A DNA stretch of 64,000 nt, taken from assembly GCA_963731205.1 (NCBI GenBank), contig CAVSUJ010000002.1, positions 496,001 through 560,000 of the forward strand. The letters run 5' to 3'. The DNA is from DATAZK01 sp963731205. GTDB taxonomy: Bacteria > Actinomycetota > Actinomycetes > Frankiales > Frankiaceae. Shown here piece by piece: positions 53,502-62,265 of this stretch (its first letter is position 1; each line of letters starts with the position of its first letter). Position numbers and translations under genes: made by a program. The notes under the pieces were generated by a model. It ran no database searches. It had not been told where the DNA came from and was given only the letters and a program-made list of their open reading frames with translations.

Positions 53502-55322
53502 GTGCCCCATGTGCCGCCTGCGCCTCCTGCACCGCTCGCGTCCGACCTCGACGTTGAAGCCCTTCGCCAGAAGTATCGCGAGGAGCGCGACCGCCGGCTG
53601 CGCTCCGACGGCATCGGGCAATACGTCGAGACCGCCGGGGCCTTCGCGCGGTTCGCCGACGACCCGTGGGCCGATCCCGAATTCACTCGCGAGCCGCTGA
53701 CCGATGAGGTGGACGTCGCCATCGTCGGGGCAGGCTTCGGTGGCTTGCTGGCGGGAGCGCGGCTGCGTGAGCTCGGCGTCCAGGACATCCGGCTGATCGA
53801 CAAGGGAGCCGACGTCGGCGGGACCTGGTACTGGAACCGCTATCCGGGAATCGCCTGTGACGTCGAGTCCTACGTCTACCTGCCCCTGCTGGAAGAGGTC
53901 GGCTACGTCCCGGTCGAGAAGTACAGCAAGGGCGGGGAGATCTTCGCGTACTGCCGCCGCATCGCCGAGCGCTTCGACCTGTATCGCAACGCCTGCTTGC
54001 AGACGGAGGTCACCGAGATCCGCTGGGATGCGGGCGATTCCCGCTGGGTGATCCGTACCAACCACGGCGATGCCATGCGGGCGCGCTTCGTCTGCCTGGC
54101 CAACGGTTTCCTGCAGAAGCCCAAACTTCCTGGCATTCCGGGAATCGAGTCCTTCCAGGGCCACGCGTTCCACACCAGTCGCTGGGATTTCGACTACACG
54201 GGCGGCGACTCGACCGGTGGCCTGGACAAGCTGGCGGACAAGCGCGTCGGCATCATCGGGACCGGCGCGACGGCAGTGCAGTCGGTCCCGCATCTGGCCC
54301 GAAGTGCCCAGCAGCTCTACGTTTTCCAGCGCACCCCGTCCTCCATCGACGTCCGCGGTAACCGGCCGACGGATCCGGAGTGGGCGGCAAGCCTGAGTCC
54401 GGGCTGGCACAGCAACCGTCGGGTGAACTTCCAGATCTTCACCGCCGGCGGCTTCGCCGAAGAGGACCTCGTCAACGACTCCTGGACCGACGTCATGCGC
54501 AAGCTGATCGGCGTGCGCGTGAGCAACCCCGAGGCGCTCAGCCCGCAGGAGCTGGCGGCCACTCTGGAGCTCGCCGACTTCGAGAAGATGGAATCGATCC
54601 GCGCGAGGATCGACTCCATCGTCCAGGACCCTTCGACGGCGGACGCACTGAAGCCGTGGTACCGGCAGTTCTGCAAGCGGCCCTGCTTTCACGACGAGTA
54701 TCTGGAGGCCTTCAACCGGCCCAATGTCACCCTCGTCGACACACATGGCCGCGGGGTCAGCCGCGTCACCGAGCGCGGGGTGGTGGTCGACGACACCGAG
54801 TACGAGCTCGACTGCCTGATCTTTGCGACCGGCTTCGAAGTGGGCACCGACTACGAGCGGCGGGCGGGCTTCCAGTTGATCGGCCGTGACGGGCTCACCC
54901 TCACCGAGAAGTGGGCGGATGGCGTACGCACCCTGCACGGGGTGCACGTGAACGGCTTTCCCAATTGCATGGTGATGGGCATCCAGCAGTCCGGGTTCAC
55001 GGTGAACTTCGTCTACGTATTCGACACCCAGGCACAGCACGTCGCGTGGGTGATCGCCGAAGCGCTCGGGCGTGGGGTCAAGGAGTTCGAAGCCGACGAG
55101 GCGGGCGAGCAGGGCTGGGTCGACACGATCCTGGCGCGCAGCGCGACGAGCGTCGACACCGCCAACAGCTGCACGCCCGGCTACTACAACAACGAGGGCA
55201 ATCCTGACGCCCGCGCGAGACAGGGCGGCTTCTTCTTCGGAACCCCCACGGAATATGAGGAATTGCTGGCCGACTGGCGGTCGACCGCGGAGCTGGCCGG
55301 CCTCGAGATGCGCTTCAGCTAG
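53502..55322 (+). CDS. Baeyer-Villiger monooxygenase
   Basis: The 606-residue flavoprotein has the FAD motif VAIVGAGFGGLLAG, the BVMO fingerprint FxGxxxHxxxW(P/D), seen as FQGHAFHTSRWDF, and the second motif VGIIGTGATAVQSVPHL for NADPH. It inserts one oxygen beside a ketone, for example in sterol, terpenoid or cyclic-ketone breakdown. GTG 53502 is chosen because TACGCT lies 7 nt before it, a leaderless layout, and because the extra upstream frame is not family-like. A TTGACA at 53481 is poorly spaced. It ends in a CTAG shared with the convergent P450. Confidence 0.9.
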   Translation: MPHVPPAPPAPLASDLDVEALRQKYREERDRRLRSDGIGQYVETAGAFARFADDPWADPEFTREPLTDEVDVAIVGAGFGGLLAGARLRELGVQDIRLIDKGADVGGTWYWNRYPGIACDVESYVYLPLLEEVGYVPVEKYSKGGEIFAYCRRIAERFDLYRNACLQTEVTEIRWDAGDSRWVIRTNHGDAMRARFVCLANGFLQKPKLPGIPGIESFQGHAFHTSRWDFDYTGGDSTGGLDKLADKRVGIIGTGATAVQSVPHLARSAQQLYVFQRTPSSIDVRGNRPTDPEWAASLSPGWHSNRRVNFQIFTAGGFAEEDLVNDSWTDVMRKLIGVRVSNPEALSPQELAATLELADFEKMESIRARIDSIVQDPSTADALKPWYRQFCKRPCFHDEYLEAFNRPNVTLVDTHGRGVSRVTERGVVVDDTEYELDCLIFATGFEVGTDYERRAGFQLIGRDGLTLTEKWADGVRTLHGVHVNGFPNCMVMGIQQSGFTVNFVYVFDTQAQHVAWVIAEALGRGVKEFEADEAGEQGWVDTILARSATSVDTANSCTPGYYNNEGNPDARARQGGFFFGTPTEYEELLADWRSTAELAGLEMRFS

Positions 55323-56533
55323 CTGAGGCTGACCCACACCGGCGGCTCGTAGCAGCGGATCTGCGCGAGCGGCACCCAGCGCGGATCGTCCTCGAGACCG
55401 AGCGCCGTTCCGGGCTGCGCGAGCGCGCGGATGGCTTCTTCGAGTTCGACGCGGGCCAGGTTGGCGCCCAGGCAGAAATGGATGCCGGCGCCGAACGTCG
55501 TCGACTTCACGTCACCTCGTCGCACCTCGAAGCGGTCGGGATCGGGGTAACGCCGCGGGTCACGGCAGGCAGCGGTAAGGCAAAGGACCACGGGTTCGCC
55601 CTTGCCGATGCGTAGCCCCGCGAGGTCGATCTCCTCGCTCGCGAGCCGCGCCGTGCCGAACGTGATCGGCTCGTAGCGCAGCACTTCGTCGGCGGCACGG
55701 GGAATCAGGCTCGGATCAGCGGCGACCGCGGCGAGCTGCTCAGGATGGCGGGCGAAGAGCACCGCCATGGCTGCCAGGGCGCCGCGCGTGGTGTCGTGCC
55801 CGGCGAACATCAGGTTCTCGGTGAGTGCGACCATCTCGTCGGTGCTCAGCCGATCGCCGGCCTCCTCGACCTGGATCAGCGCCGAGAGCAGATCCTCTCC
55901 GGGAGCCCGCCGGCGTTCGGAGATGAGTCCCTTCACGTATCCGTCGAGCTGAGCGAGCGCGTCTTCGATCTGGCGATGGATGAGCGGATCACGTATCGCG
56001 CTGAAGGCGAGACCGAGCTGCTTGGTCCAGACGCCGAACGTGGCGCGGTCGGCCTCGGGGATGTCGAGCAGGTCGGAGATCACCGCCAGCGGAAGCCGAT
56101 GGCCGAAATCGCCTTGCGCGTCGAAGCGGCCCTGCTCGAACCCGGGAGCCAGGATCGTCCGGACGTGCTCAGCGATCTGGGGTCGCAAACGCTCCACCGA
56201 ACGCGGCGTGAAGGCGCGGCTGACCAGCTTGCGCAGCCGGGTGTGCTCGGGCGGGTCCTTGCTGAACATGACGGAGTTCCACCACTCCCACAGCGGTCCG
56301 CTGCGCAGCCCGTTCAACGCCATCAGATCGGCAGCGAGGAACCGCGGGTCACGAAGGACTGACTCGACCGCCGCGTCGCGCAGCACGTGGACCGCGCCCT
56401 CACCCGACACCGCAAAAGGCGCGGCCTCCCGCGCCTCCCGCAACGGCGCGTGGATGTCCTGCCAGATCTCGGGTGCGTTGAGGTTCAGCACCGGAAGGCT
56501 GTCACGCGCGTACGACACATCGGCCGGGCTCAC
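55319..56533 (-). CDS. Cytochrome P450
   Basis: The 404-residue P450 has an I-helix motif FAGHDTTRGAL, an ExxR (DEVLRYEP), and the heme loop FGAGIHFCLGANLARVEL. It resembles soluble actinobacterial P450s of terpenoid and macrolide type; the exact family is open. GTG 56533 fits TAGCGT plus 7 nt, a leaderless start, and gives the normal length. It is convergent with the BVMO, sharing the last 4 bp, so both may act on the same substrate. Confidence 0.9.
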   Translation of the reverse strand: MSPADVSYARDSLPVLNLNAPEIWQDIHAPLREAREAAPFAVSGEGAVHVLRDAAVESVLRDPRFLAADLMALNGLRSGPLWEWWNSVMFSKDPPEHTRLRKLVSRAFTPRSVERLRPQIAEHVRTILAPGFEQGRFDAQGDFGHRLPLAVISDLLDIPEADRATFGVWTKQLGLAFSAIRDPLIHRQIEDALAQLDGYVKGLISERRRAPGEDLLSALIQVEEAGDRLSTDEMVALTENLMFAGHDTTRGALAAMAVLFARHPEQLAAVAADPSLIPRAADEVLRYEPITFGTARLASEEIDLAGLRIGKGEPVVLCLTAACRDPRRYPDPDRFEVRRGDVKSTTFGAGIHFCLGANLARVELEEAIRALAQPGTALGLEDDPRWVPLAQIRCYEPPVWVSLS

Positions 56534-56598
56534 ACCACCGACGCTAGCCCGCCGTCGGCACATCGCCGCGCGGGCACTCCAGGTTCTGGCGCGAGGGC

Positions 56599-56647
56599 TT
56601 GACGCCACCAAACGTTAGTCGTAGCTTGCGTTAGTCATGACTAACGC
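56599..56647 (+). promoter_or_regulatory. ArsR-gene promoter with operator palindrome over the start codon
   Basis: TTGACG (56599-56604), a 17-bp spacer and TAGCTT (56622-56627) form a good sigma-70-type promoter. The start site should fall at about 56634, within 3 nt of the ATG, so the mRNA is nearly leaderless. GCGTTAGTCATGACTAACGC (56628-56647) is a perfect 20-bp palindrome centred on the start codon. A further half-site CGTTAGTC occurs at 56613-56620, one and a half helical turns before. Auto-repression by the ArsR protein is the natural reading. Confidence 0.7.
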
Positions 56648-56951
56648 TTCTGCCATGCTCGACGCGATCGCCGAACCCACCCGGCGCGCGATCGTCGAGC
56701 GCCTCGCAGACGGGCCGGCTGCCGTGAGCGATCTCGCGCGTGACATGCCCATCAGTCGCTCGGCCGTCTCGCAGCATCTGCAGATCCTGAAAGCGGTGGG
56801 GCTCGTGGCCGACCGCGCGGTCGGCACCCGCCGCGTCTACACGGTCGACCCCGACGCGCTGGCCCTGATCCGCGCCTACTTCGACGCGTTCTGGACCCGA
56901 TCCCTCGCCGCGTTCCAAGCCGCGGCCGAACTACACCAGGAGAACCAATGA
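56637..56951 (+). CDS. ArsR-family winged-helix repressor
   Basis: The 104-residue protein has the ArsR fold: AIAEPTRRAIVERLADGP, VSDLARDMPISRSAVSQHLQILK and the wing (VGLVADRAVGTRRVYTVD). It lacks the Cys metal site of metal sensors, so it belongs to the metal-free group usually beside SRPBCC genes. Its stop overlaps the next start by 4 bp (ATGA). It very probably represses this two-gene operon from the palindrome over its start codon. Confidence 0.88.
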   Translation: MTNASAMLDAIAEPTRRAIVERLADGPAAVSDLARDMPISRSAVSQHLQILKAVGLVADRAVGTRRVYTVDPDALALIRAYFDAFWTRSLAAFQAAAELHQENQ

Positions 56952-57433
56952 GCACGCAGACCGCAACGACAGAGGTCAGCACGGCCATCGAGGTGAACGC
57001 GCCTCGATCGCATGCGTTCCAGGTCTTCACCGACGGGATCGGCACGTGGTGGAACAAGGACCATCACATCCTGCAGGCCCCTCTGGCGGAGATGGTCTTC
57101 GAGCCCTTCGTCGGCGGACACGTCATCGACCGCGGGACGGACGGCAGCGAGTGCCGCTGGTCGCGCGTCCTTGCCTACGAGCCGCCGAGCCGGGTCTGCT
57201 TCAGCTGGGACATCAACCTGCAATGGCAGTTGGAAACTGATCCGGCGAAGGCCAGCGAGATCGAAATCGTTTTCGCCGAGATTTCGCCGACGCGTACACA
57301 TGTTCAGCTCACCCACCGCCATCTCGACCGGCACGGTGAGGGCTGGGAAGGCATGCGTGATGCGGTGCAGTCGGGCTGGGATCTGCGCGAATACGCTGCG
57401 ATTGCTGCAGAATCCGAGCCTCAGCTTCGATAG
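56948..57433 (+). CDS. SRPBCC/AHSA1-type protein
   Basis: The 161-residue protein has the AHSA1-type pattern (TEVSTAIEVNAPRSHAFQVF, then FTDGIGTWWNKDHHI, and the C-terminal HRHLDRHGEGWEGMRDAV). The ArsR/SRPBCC pair is very common in actinobacteria and is thought to link ligand binding to gene control, though the ligands are unknown. The start is coupled to the repressor. It overlaps the convergent DUF1214 gene by 13 bp. Confidence 0.85.
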   Translation: MSTQTATTEVSTAIEVNAPRSHAFQVFTDGIGTWWNKDHHILQAPLAEMVFEPFVGGHVIDRGTDGSECRWSRVLAYEPPSRVCFSWDINLQWQLETDPAKASEIEIVFAEISPTRTHVQLTHRHLDRHGEGWEGMRDAVQSGWDLREYAAIAAESEPQLR

Positions 57434-58572
57434 CGCCAGGCCGCATGGGCGGCGCGGCGGCGGATCTGGACGCGCCGCTGCTGGGCGGTGATGGGCCCGC
57501 TGATGTCGGCGATCGGCAGCACCTGGGACCGTACCGAGGGCGGCGCGGGCGCGTTCCACCACCGGACGGTCGCGAGCACGGCGTCGCGGCCCTCGGTGTC
57601 CAGCCAGTTGGCTGCACCGGTGTCGCGGGCGGCGATGATGACGCGCACCGTTCCGTCGGCCTGCCGTTGCGCCATGCGATGGTTCGTACTCGTGCTTCGA
57701 TACGCGAAGTCCAGCGCCTCATACCAGGGCCGGTTGTAGAGCTGGACGTCCCAGAGCGGTGCGGCGCCGGCATCGATGTCGACCACGAGCGCCTCGTCCG
57801 CAGCGAGGGCGACACCGGCATGGGCATAGGTGATCGCCTGCACCCCGCCGGCTGCTCCGCCCGGCGCGGTGAACGAATTCACCCTTTGACCGTTGAGCAT
57901 TCGCTCCTGATAGCCCGACCAGAACGCGAAGGAATGCTCGATCTCCTGCGCCGCGTCGGCCAGCATCGCCGCGACCAGCTGCGAGGTACGCGCGGGTTTG
58001 GGCTCGCCCGGATCGTCGACGCGTTCGAGCACGAACGTGGCCGGTTCCCCGGGCTGCCAGTCGAAGTAGTAGTCGCGGATGTGCACGAAAGCCGTGTCCG
58101 GCGGAAGCGCAACCCAGGATCCATGCGATTCGCCGGCGCTCAGGAGCAGCTCGATCGGATCGCCCGGTCCCAGCCCGAGCGAGGACGCGGACACCTCACG
58201 CGCGACGCCAGCGCCGCCGCTCTGGGCCGTACCTGCCTTCATCTGCAGGACGAATTCCTCGCAGGTTCCCATGTTGCCGACGAGTCGATACGTGCCCGAC
58301 CCGTCGATGGCCGCCCGGCGCGCCACCTGATCGGCGTTGGGACCGCCCCACTGATACACCGGGTCGCTGCTGCGAAACAGCGCCGGGTGCACGGGGTCGT
58401 TGTGTCCGATGGCGTACGTGAGCCAGCAGGCCACCTGATTCGCGAGATGGTGGACGCCCTCAGCCGCGGCTGCCGCGGTCGGAGCTTCGGCCTGGACCCG
58501 GTCGCCGAGAGCAGCGAGCCGGCGGCAGAAATCCGCCCACGCGGCTCCGGTGGGCTCATCCCGCATGCGCAT
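57421..58572 (-). CDS. DUF1214-domain protein
   Basis: The protein has about 383 residues with a C-terminal DUF1214-like region (PLWDVQLYNRPWYEALDF, MAQRQADGTVRVIIAARD, ANWLDTEGRDAV). The N-terminal half is uncharacterised. No signal peptide is seen. The function is unknown. ATG 58572, ATG 58566 or GTG 58593 are possible starts; each overlaps the leuD end by 11-38 bp. It is the last gene of the amidohydrolase/LeuCD operon. Confidence 0.7.
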   Translation of the reverse strand: MRMRDEPTGAAWADFCRRLAALGDRVQAEAPTAAAAAEGVHHLANQVACWLTYAIGHNDPVHPALFRSSDPVYQWGGPNADQVARRAAIDGSGTYRLVGNMGTCEEFVLQMKAGTAQSGGAGVAREVSASSLGLGPGDPIELLLSAGESHGSWVALPPDTAFVHIRDYYFDWQPGEPATFVLERVDDPGEPKPARTSQLVAAMLADAAQEIEHSFAFWSGYQERMLNGQRVNSFTAPGGAAGGVQAITYAHAGVALAADEALVVDIDAGAAPLWDVQLYNRPWYEALDFAYRSTSTNHRMAQRQADGTVRVIIAARDTGAANWLDTEGRDAVLATVRWWNAPAPPSVRSQVLPIADISGPITAQQRRVQIRRRAAHAAWRYRS

Positions 58573-59161
58573 ACACCCACGGCCGGCGCTCACGGTCGGT
58601 GCGCTGGAAGGCGGCGACGTCGGCTCGCCGCCGGACCCCGAGATCGAGGTCGTCGAGGCCTTCGAGCAGTTGCGTGCGTCGAGTGGGATTCACCTCGAAC
58701 GCGATCTCCCGGCCGCCCGGCGCGGTGATGCGACACGTCTGCAGATTCACGTCGACATCAGCACCGGAAGCCGACTCGCGGGCCAGAGCACCGAGTTCGC
58801 CGGGCTCGAGGACGATCGGAAGCACACCGTTCTGGAAGCAGTTGCCGAAGAAGATGTCGCCGAAGCTCTCGGCGATCACGCAGCGGATGCCGAGCGCGAG
58901 CAGCGACCACACGGCCGACTCCCGCGAGCTGCCGCACCCGAAGTTGTGGCCGACCAGCAGGATCGGCGCGCCGCTGAAAGCCCATTGATTGAGCACGAAA
59001 TCGGGGTTGTCGCTGCCATCCGGGAGGTAGCGCAGCGGTCCGAAGGCATTCGCCGTCATGCTGCCCTTACCGCCGTGTGCAGGAGAGATGACGTCGGTGT
59101 TGAGGTCGGGAAGCAGCAGCGGCGCGGCCGGGCCGCGGACGACGGTGAACGCCTCCATCAC
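58556..59161 (-). CDS. LeuD-type small subunit (3-isopropylmalate dehydratase family)
   Basis: The 201-residue protein has the swivel-domain pattern: LPDLNTDVISPAH at the start, GHNFGCGSSRESA and CFQNGVLPIVL. It forms the substrate-binding half of a hydro-lyase with the LeuC-type protein; starts and stops overlap by 4 bp. Because no leuA or leuB is near and two amidohydrolases share the operon, it may serve a catabolic hydration instead of leucine synthesis. Confidence 0.85.
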   Translation of the reverse strand: MMEAFTVVRGPAAPLLLPDLNTDVISPAHGGKGSMTANAFGPLRYLPDGSDNPDFVLNQWAFSGAPILLVGHNFGCGSSRESAVWSLLALGIRCVIAESFGDIFFGNCFQNGVLPIVLEPGELGALARESASGADVDVNLQTCRITAPGGREIAFEVNPTRRTQLLEGLDDLDLGVRRRADVAAFQRTDRERRPWVYAHAG

Positions 59162-60561
59162 GACGCCCTCCGCACATCAGCGATGCAGCCGTGGATCGCG
59201 GCGTACGCGGCCATCGCCGGCCCGGCGAGATGGGTCCGCACACCCGTGCCCTGGCGTCCCATGAAGTTGCGGTTGGACGTCGAGACGCAGCGATCTCCCG
59301 GCGCGAGCTGAACTCCGCCGAGTCCGGGGCACAGCCCGCACCCGGCCTCACCCCATTCGAATCCGGCGGCGGTGAAGACGCGATCCAGCCCCTCGCTCTC
59401 GGCGGCGCGACGCACCGCGGCCGAACCCGGAACGACCAGCGCGCGCACTCCAGAGGCGACTCGTCCACCGTCGATCACCGCGGCAGCGGCGCGCAGATCA
59501 GAAAGGCGTCCGTTCGTGCACGAGCCGATGAAGCACCACTGGATCGGCAAGCCCTCGAGCGGCTCTCCTGGCTGCACCCCCATGTACGCGATCGCCTGCG
59601 CCCATTGACGTTTCGCCGCCTCGTCGGGAGCCTCGCAGGGATCCGGGACGCTGCCGTCGACCGGCGCGGTGTGCGCGGGACTCGTCCCCCAGGAGATCTG
59701 CGGCGCGATGCCCGATGCATCGATGGATGCCTGGCGCTCGAACACCGCGCCGTCGTCGCTGACCAGGCCGCGCCAGTAATCGACGGCGGCAGCGAGCGCG
59801 GGCCCGCTGGGGGCATAGCGACGCGAGGCGACGTACTCGAACGTCGTGTCATCGGGCGCGACGAGGCCGATCTTCGCGCCGATTTCCACCGCGAGATTGC
59901 AGATGGTCATGCGCTCTTCGACACCGAGGCGCTCGATCAATGGGCCCGCGAACTCGATGGCGCACCCGGTGCCGGCGTCAGCGCCCAACGTCGCAATCGT
60001 GTGCAGGATCAGGTCTTTTGGAGATACATAGGGCGCCAGCTCGCCGATGAACTCGATGCGCATCATCGCGGGCCGGCGCTGCACGAGGCTCTGGGTGGCG
60101 AGCACATGCGCGACCTCACTGGTGCCGACCCCGAAGCCGAGCGCGCCAAGGCCGCCGTTGGTGCAGGTGTGGCTGTCCCCGCAGACCACCGTCGTCCCTG
60201 GAAGTGTCAGTCCCAGCTCCGGACCGATGACGTGGACGATGCCGTGATCGGGTGAATCGATGTCGAAGAGGGTCAGGCCGCGGCTGGAAAAGTTTTCGCG
60301 CATCAGCGGAACGAACTGCCGGCTCAGCGGATTGCTGTCCTCATCGCGTCCCGCCAGGATCGTGACGCTGTGCTCCGGCGAACCGAAGGTGAGCTCGGGC
60401 GAGAAGACCTCGATATTGCGTTCGGCGAGCGTCGTGAAGGCCTGCGGCGACGTGACATCGTGCACGAGATGACGGTCGACGTGCAGCAGATCGAAGCCGT
60501 CGTCGAGTTCGGTGATGACGTGCTCGTCCCAGATCTTCTCGACCAGGGTGCGCGCGCTCAT
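59158..60561 (-). CDS. LeuC-type large subunit (aconitase-family hydro-lyase)
   Basis: The 467-residue protein has the aconitase-type [4Fe-4S] cluster ligands: the Cys in VCGDSHTCTNGG region, GSCTNGR and CGLCPG. DVTSPQAFTTL and the HGIVHVIGPE stretch are as in LeuC. It isomerises or hydrates a dicarboxylic acid together with the small subunit. Its ATG overlaps the amidohydrolase stop by 4 bp. Whether the substrate is isopropylmalate or a related acid cannot be told from motifs. Confidence 0.88.
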   Translation of the reverse strand: MSARTLVEKIWDEHVITELDDGFDLLHVDRHLVHDVTSPQAFTTLAERNIEVFSPELTFGSPEHSVTILAGRDEDSNPLSRQFVPLMRENFSSRGLTLFDIDSPDHGIVHVIGPELGLTLPGTTVVCGDSHTCTNGGLGALGFGVGTSEVAHVLATQSLVQRRPAMMRIEFIGELAPYVSPKDLILHTIATLGADAGTGCAIEFAGPLIERLGVEERMTICNLAVEIGAKIGLVAPDDTTFEYVASRRYAPSGPALAAAVDYWRGLVSDDGAVFERQASIDASGIAPQISWGTSPAHTAPVDGSVPDPCEAPDEAAKRQWAQAIAYMGVQPGEPLEGLPIQWCFIGSCTNGRLSDLRAAAAVIDGGRVASGVRALVVPGSAAVRRAAESEGLDRVFTAAGFEWGEAGCGLCPGLGGVQLAPGDRCVSTSNRNFMGRQGTGVRTHLAGPAMAAYAAIHGCIADVRRAS

Positions 60562-62252
60562 GCTGCGGTGCTGCGGACCAGCCGTCCCGGTGTCGCGCCC
60601 GTGTACCGGCCACGGTCGTAGATCAGTTCACCTGCCATGAGGGTCGCGACGTAGCCGATGCCCTGACCGACGAGACGAGATCCCCCGCTCGGCAGGTCAG
60701 CGCGAATCGTGGGATACGACGAACCGACGGCCGCCAGGTCGACCAGATTGATGTCGGCCCGCTTGCCGGGGGCGAGCACTCCGCGGTCAGAAAAGCCAAG
60801 AAGTGCCGCGGTATCGGCGCACTGCTGCTTGATGACGAGCTCGACCGGCAGCCGCTCCTGCGCGGACGCGTCACGCCCCCAGTAGCTCAGCATGAAGGTC
60901 GGATAGTCGAAGTCGCCGACCATCGTGCAATGTGCACCGCCGTCGGAAAGGCCGGGCACGGTCCGCTCGTGCAGGAGCATCTCGCGCACCGCGTTCAGGT
61001 TGCCCTCGCCGTAGTTCGACACCGGGACGTAGATGAAGCGCTCGGCCGCCAGCACGTCGTACGCCAGCTCGTTGACCGAGACTCCGGAAGCTCTCGCCCG
61101 AGCCTCCAGCGTCGAGTCCAGAGAAAGGTCGTAACGCTTGGGATTTTCCAGCTCGAACGCGACCCGCATCCGGTTCAGGACGTTTGCATCGCCGGCCGCA
61201 TCGAGCTCGGACAGGATGCGGGAGCGATTCTCCGGATCGGCCAGCTTGCGCGGGAGATCGTCCATCCCCTGGCGGGCGAGCTCCTGGTATGCCGGCGACG
61301 CCGCGAGCGGATTCACCCTGCCACGCAAGGACATCAGCAGTCCGGTAGGGCGCGGAGCGACCTGAGCCCACATGTCGAGCCCGTCAGCGGCCGCCTTGCT
61401 GAGGCCGTCGAGCACCCGGCGGTAGTTGTCTGCCGGCTGCCCACCCCTCTGCAGAAGCGCGGCCGACAGCGGGCGCCCGCTCACCTCACACATGCGGCGC
61501 ATGAGGGCGAGCTCGGCGTCGATGTCCCAGTTCTCCACGTTCAGCTCGAAGACGCCTTTGCCCGTACGCCCGATGGCCTCGGCGATACCGAGCAACTCGG
61601 CATCGCTCGCCGAGTAGGAGGGGGTGATGCGCCCGTCGGAGGCCTTGTGGTTCTGCGAACGTGAGGTGCTGAAGCCCACGGCCCCGGCCTCGATCGCCTC
61701 CGCCGCGACGCGACCCATGAGCGCGATCTCGTCCTCGGTGGGCCGCTCCTCGTGGTCGATGCCGCGCTCCCCCATCGCGAAGACCCGCAGCGGCGCATGG
61801 GGCACCTGCGCCGCGATGTCGATGACATGAGGCGCCGCGTCCAACGCGTCCAGGTACTGCGGGAACGACTCCCACTGCCAGCCGAGGCCCTCCTCGAGCA
61901 CCGACGCCGGGATGTCCTCGACCCCCTCCATCAGCGCGATGGTCCACGCCTGCTGATCGCGTCGGACGGGCGCGAAGCCGACGCCGCAATTGCCCATGAC
62001 GACGGTGGTCACGCCATGCGCCGCCGAGGTCTCGAGGATCGGGTCCCACAGCGCCTGCCCGTCGTAGTGGCTGTGGATGTCGACCCAGCCGGGCGTCACC
62101 AGGAGCCCGCCGGCGTCAACCTCACGGCGACCGGCTCCCACGTCACGTCCGATGGCGACGATGCGGCCCTCTTGCACCGCGACATCCGCCACCTGCGGCG
62201 CGGCTCCGGTCCCGTCGACGACCGTCCCTGCGCGAATCACGAGGTCGTGCAT
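60558..62252 (-). CDS. D-aminoacylase-type amidohydrolase, second paralogue
   Basis: The 564-residue protein is similar to 305-2020 throughout: MHDLVIRAGTVVDGTG, metal-binding HSH at residues 60-62, the Cys ligand region MGNCGVGFAP at about 89, and LSDGGAHCT. It should hydrolyse an N-acyl or amide bond of an unknown substrate. The stop overlaps leuC (ATGA). It lies 13 bp after the second amidohydrolase gene, so it is translated in one operon. Confidence 0.86.
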   Translation of the reverse strand: MHDLVIRAGTVVDGTGAAPQVADVAVQEGRIVAIGRDVGAGRREVDAGGLLVTPGWVDIHSHYDGQALWDPILETSAAHGVTTVVMGNCGVGFAPVRRDQQAWTIALMEGVEDIPASVLEEGLGWQWESFPQYLDALDAAPHVIDIAAQVPHAPLRVFAMGERGIDHEERPTEDEIALMGRVAAEAIEAGAVGFSTSRSQNHKASDGRITPSYSASDAELLGIAEAIGRTGKGVFELNVENWDIDAELALMRRMCEVSGRPLSAALLQRGGQPADNYRRVLDGLSKAAADGLDMWAQVAPRPTGLLMSLRGRVNPLAASPAYQELARQGMDDLPRKLADPENRSRILSELDAAGDANVLNRMRVAFELENPKRYDLSLDSTLEARARASGVSVNELAYDVLAAERFIYVPVSNYGEGNLNAVREMLLHERTVPGLSDGGAHCTMVGDFDYPTFMLSYWGRDASAQERLPVELVIKQQCADTAALLGFSDRGVLAPGKRADINLVDLAAVGSSYPTIRADLPSGGSRLVGQGIGYVATLMAGELIYDRGRYTGATPGRLVRSTAA

Positions 62253-62265
62253 CAGGTTCCCCTCC

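Noticed and set aside
53448..55337. A 629-codon minus-strand frame over the BVMO
   Set aside because: The BVMO frame has both Rossmann motifs and the BVMO fingerprint; the opposite frame is a shadow.
59191..60255. Plus-strand frame opposite leuC
   Set aside because: It mirrors a conserved hydro-lyase with Fe-S ligands and has no similarity of its own.
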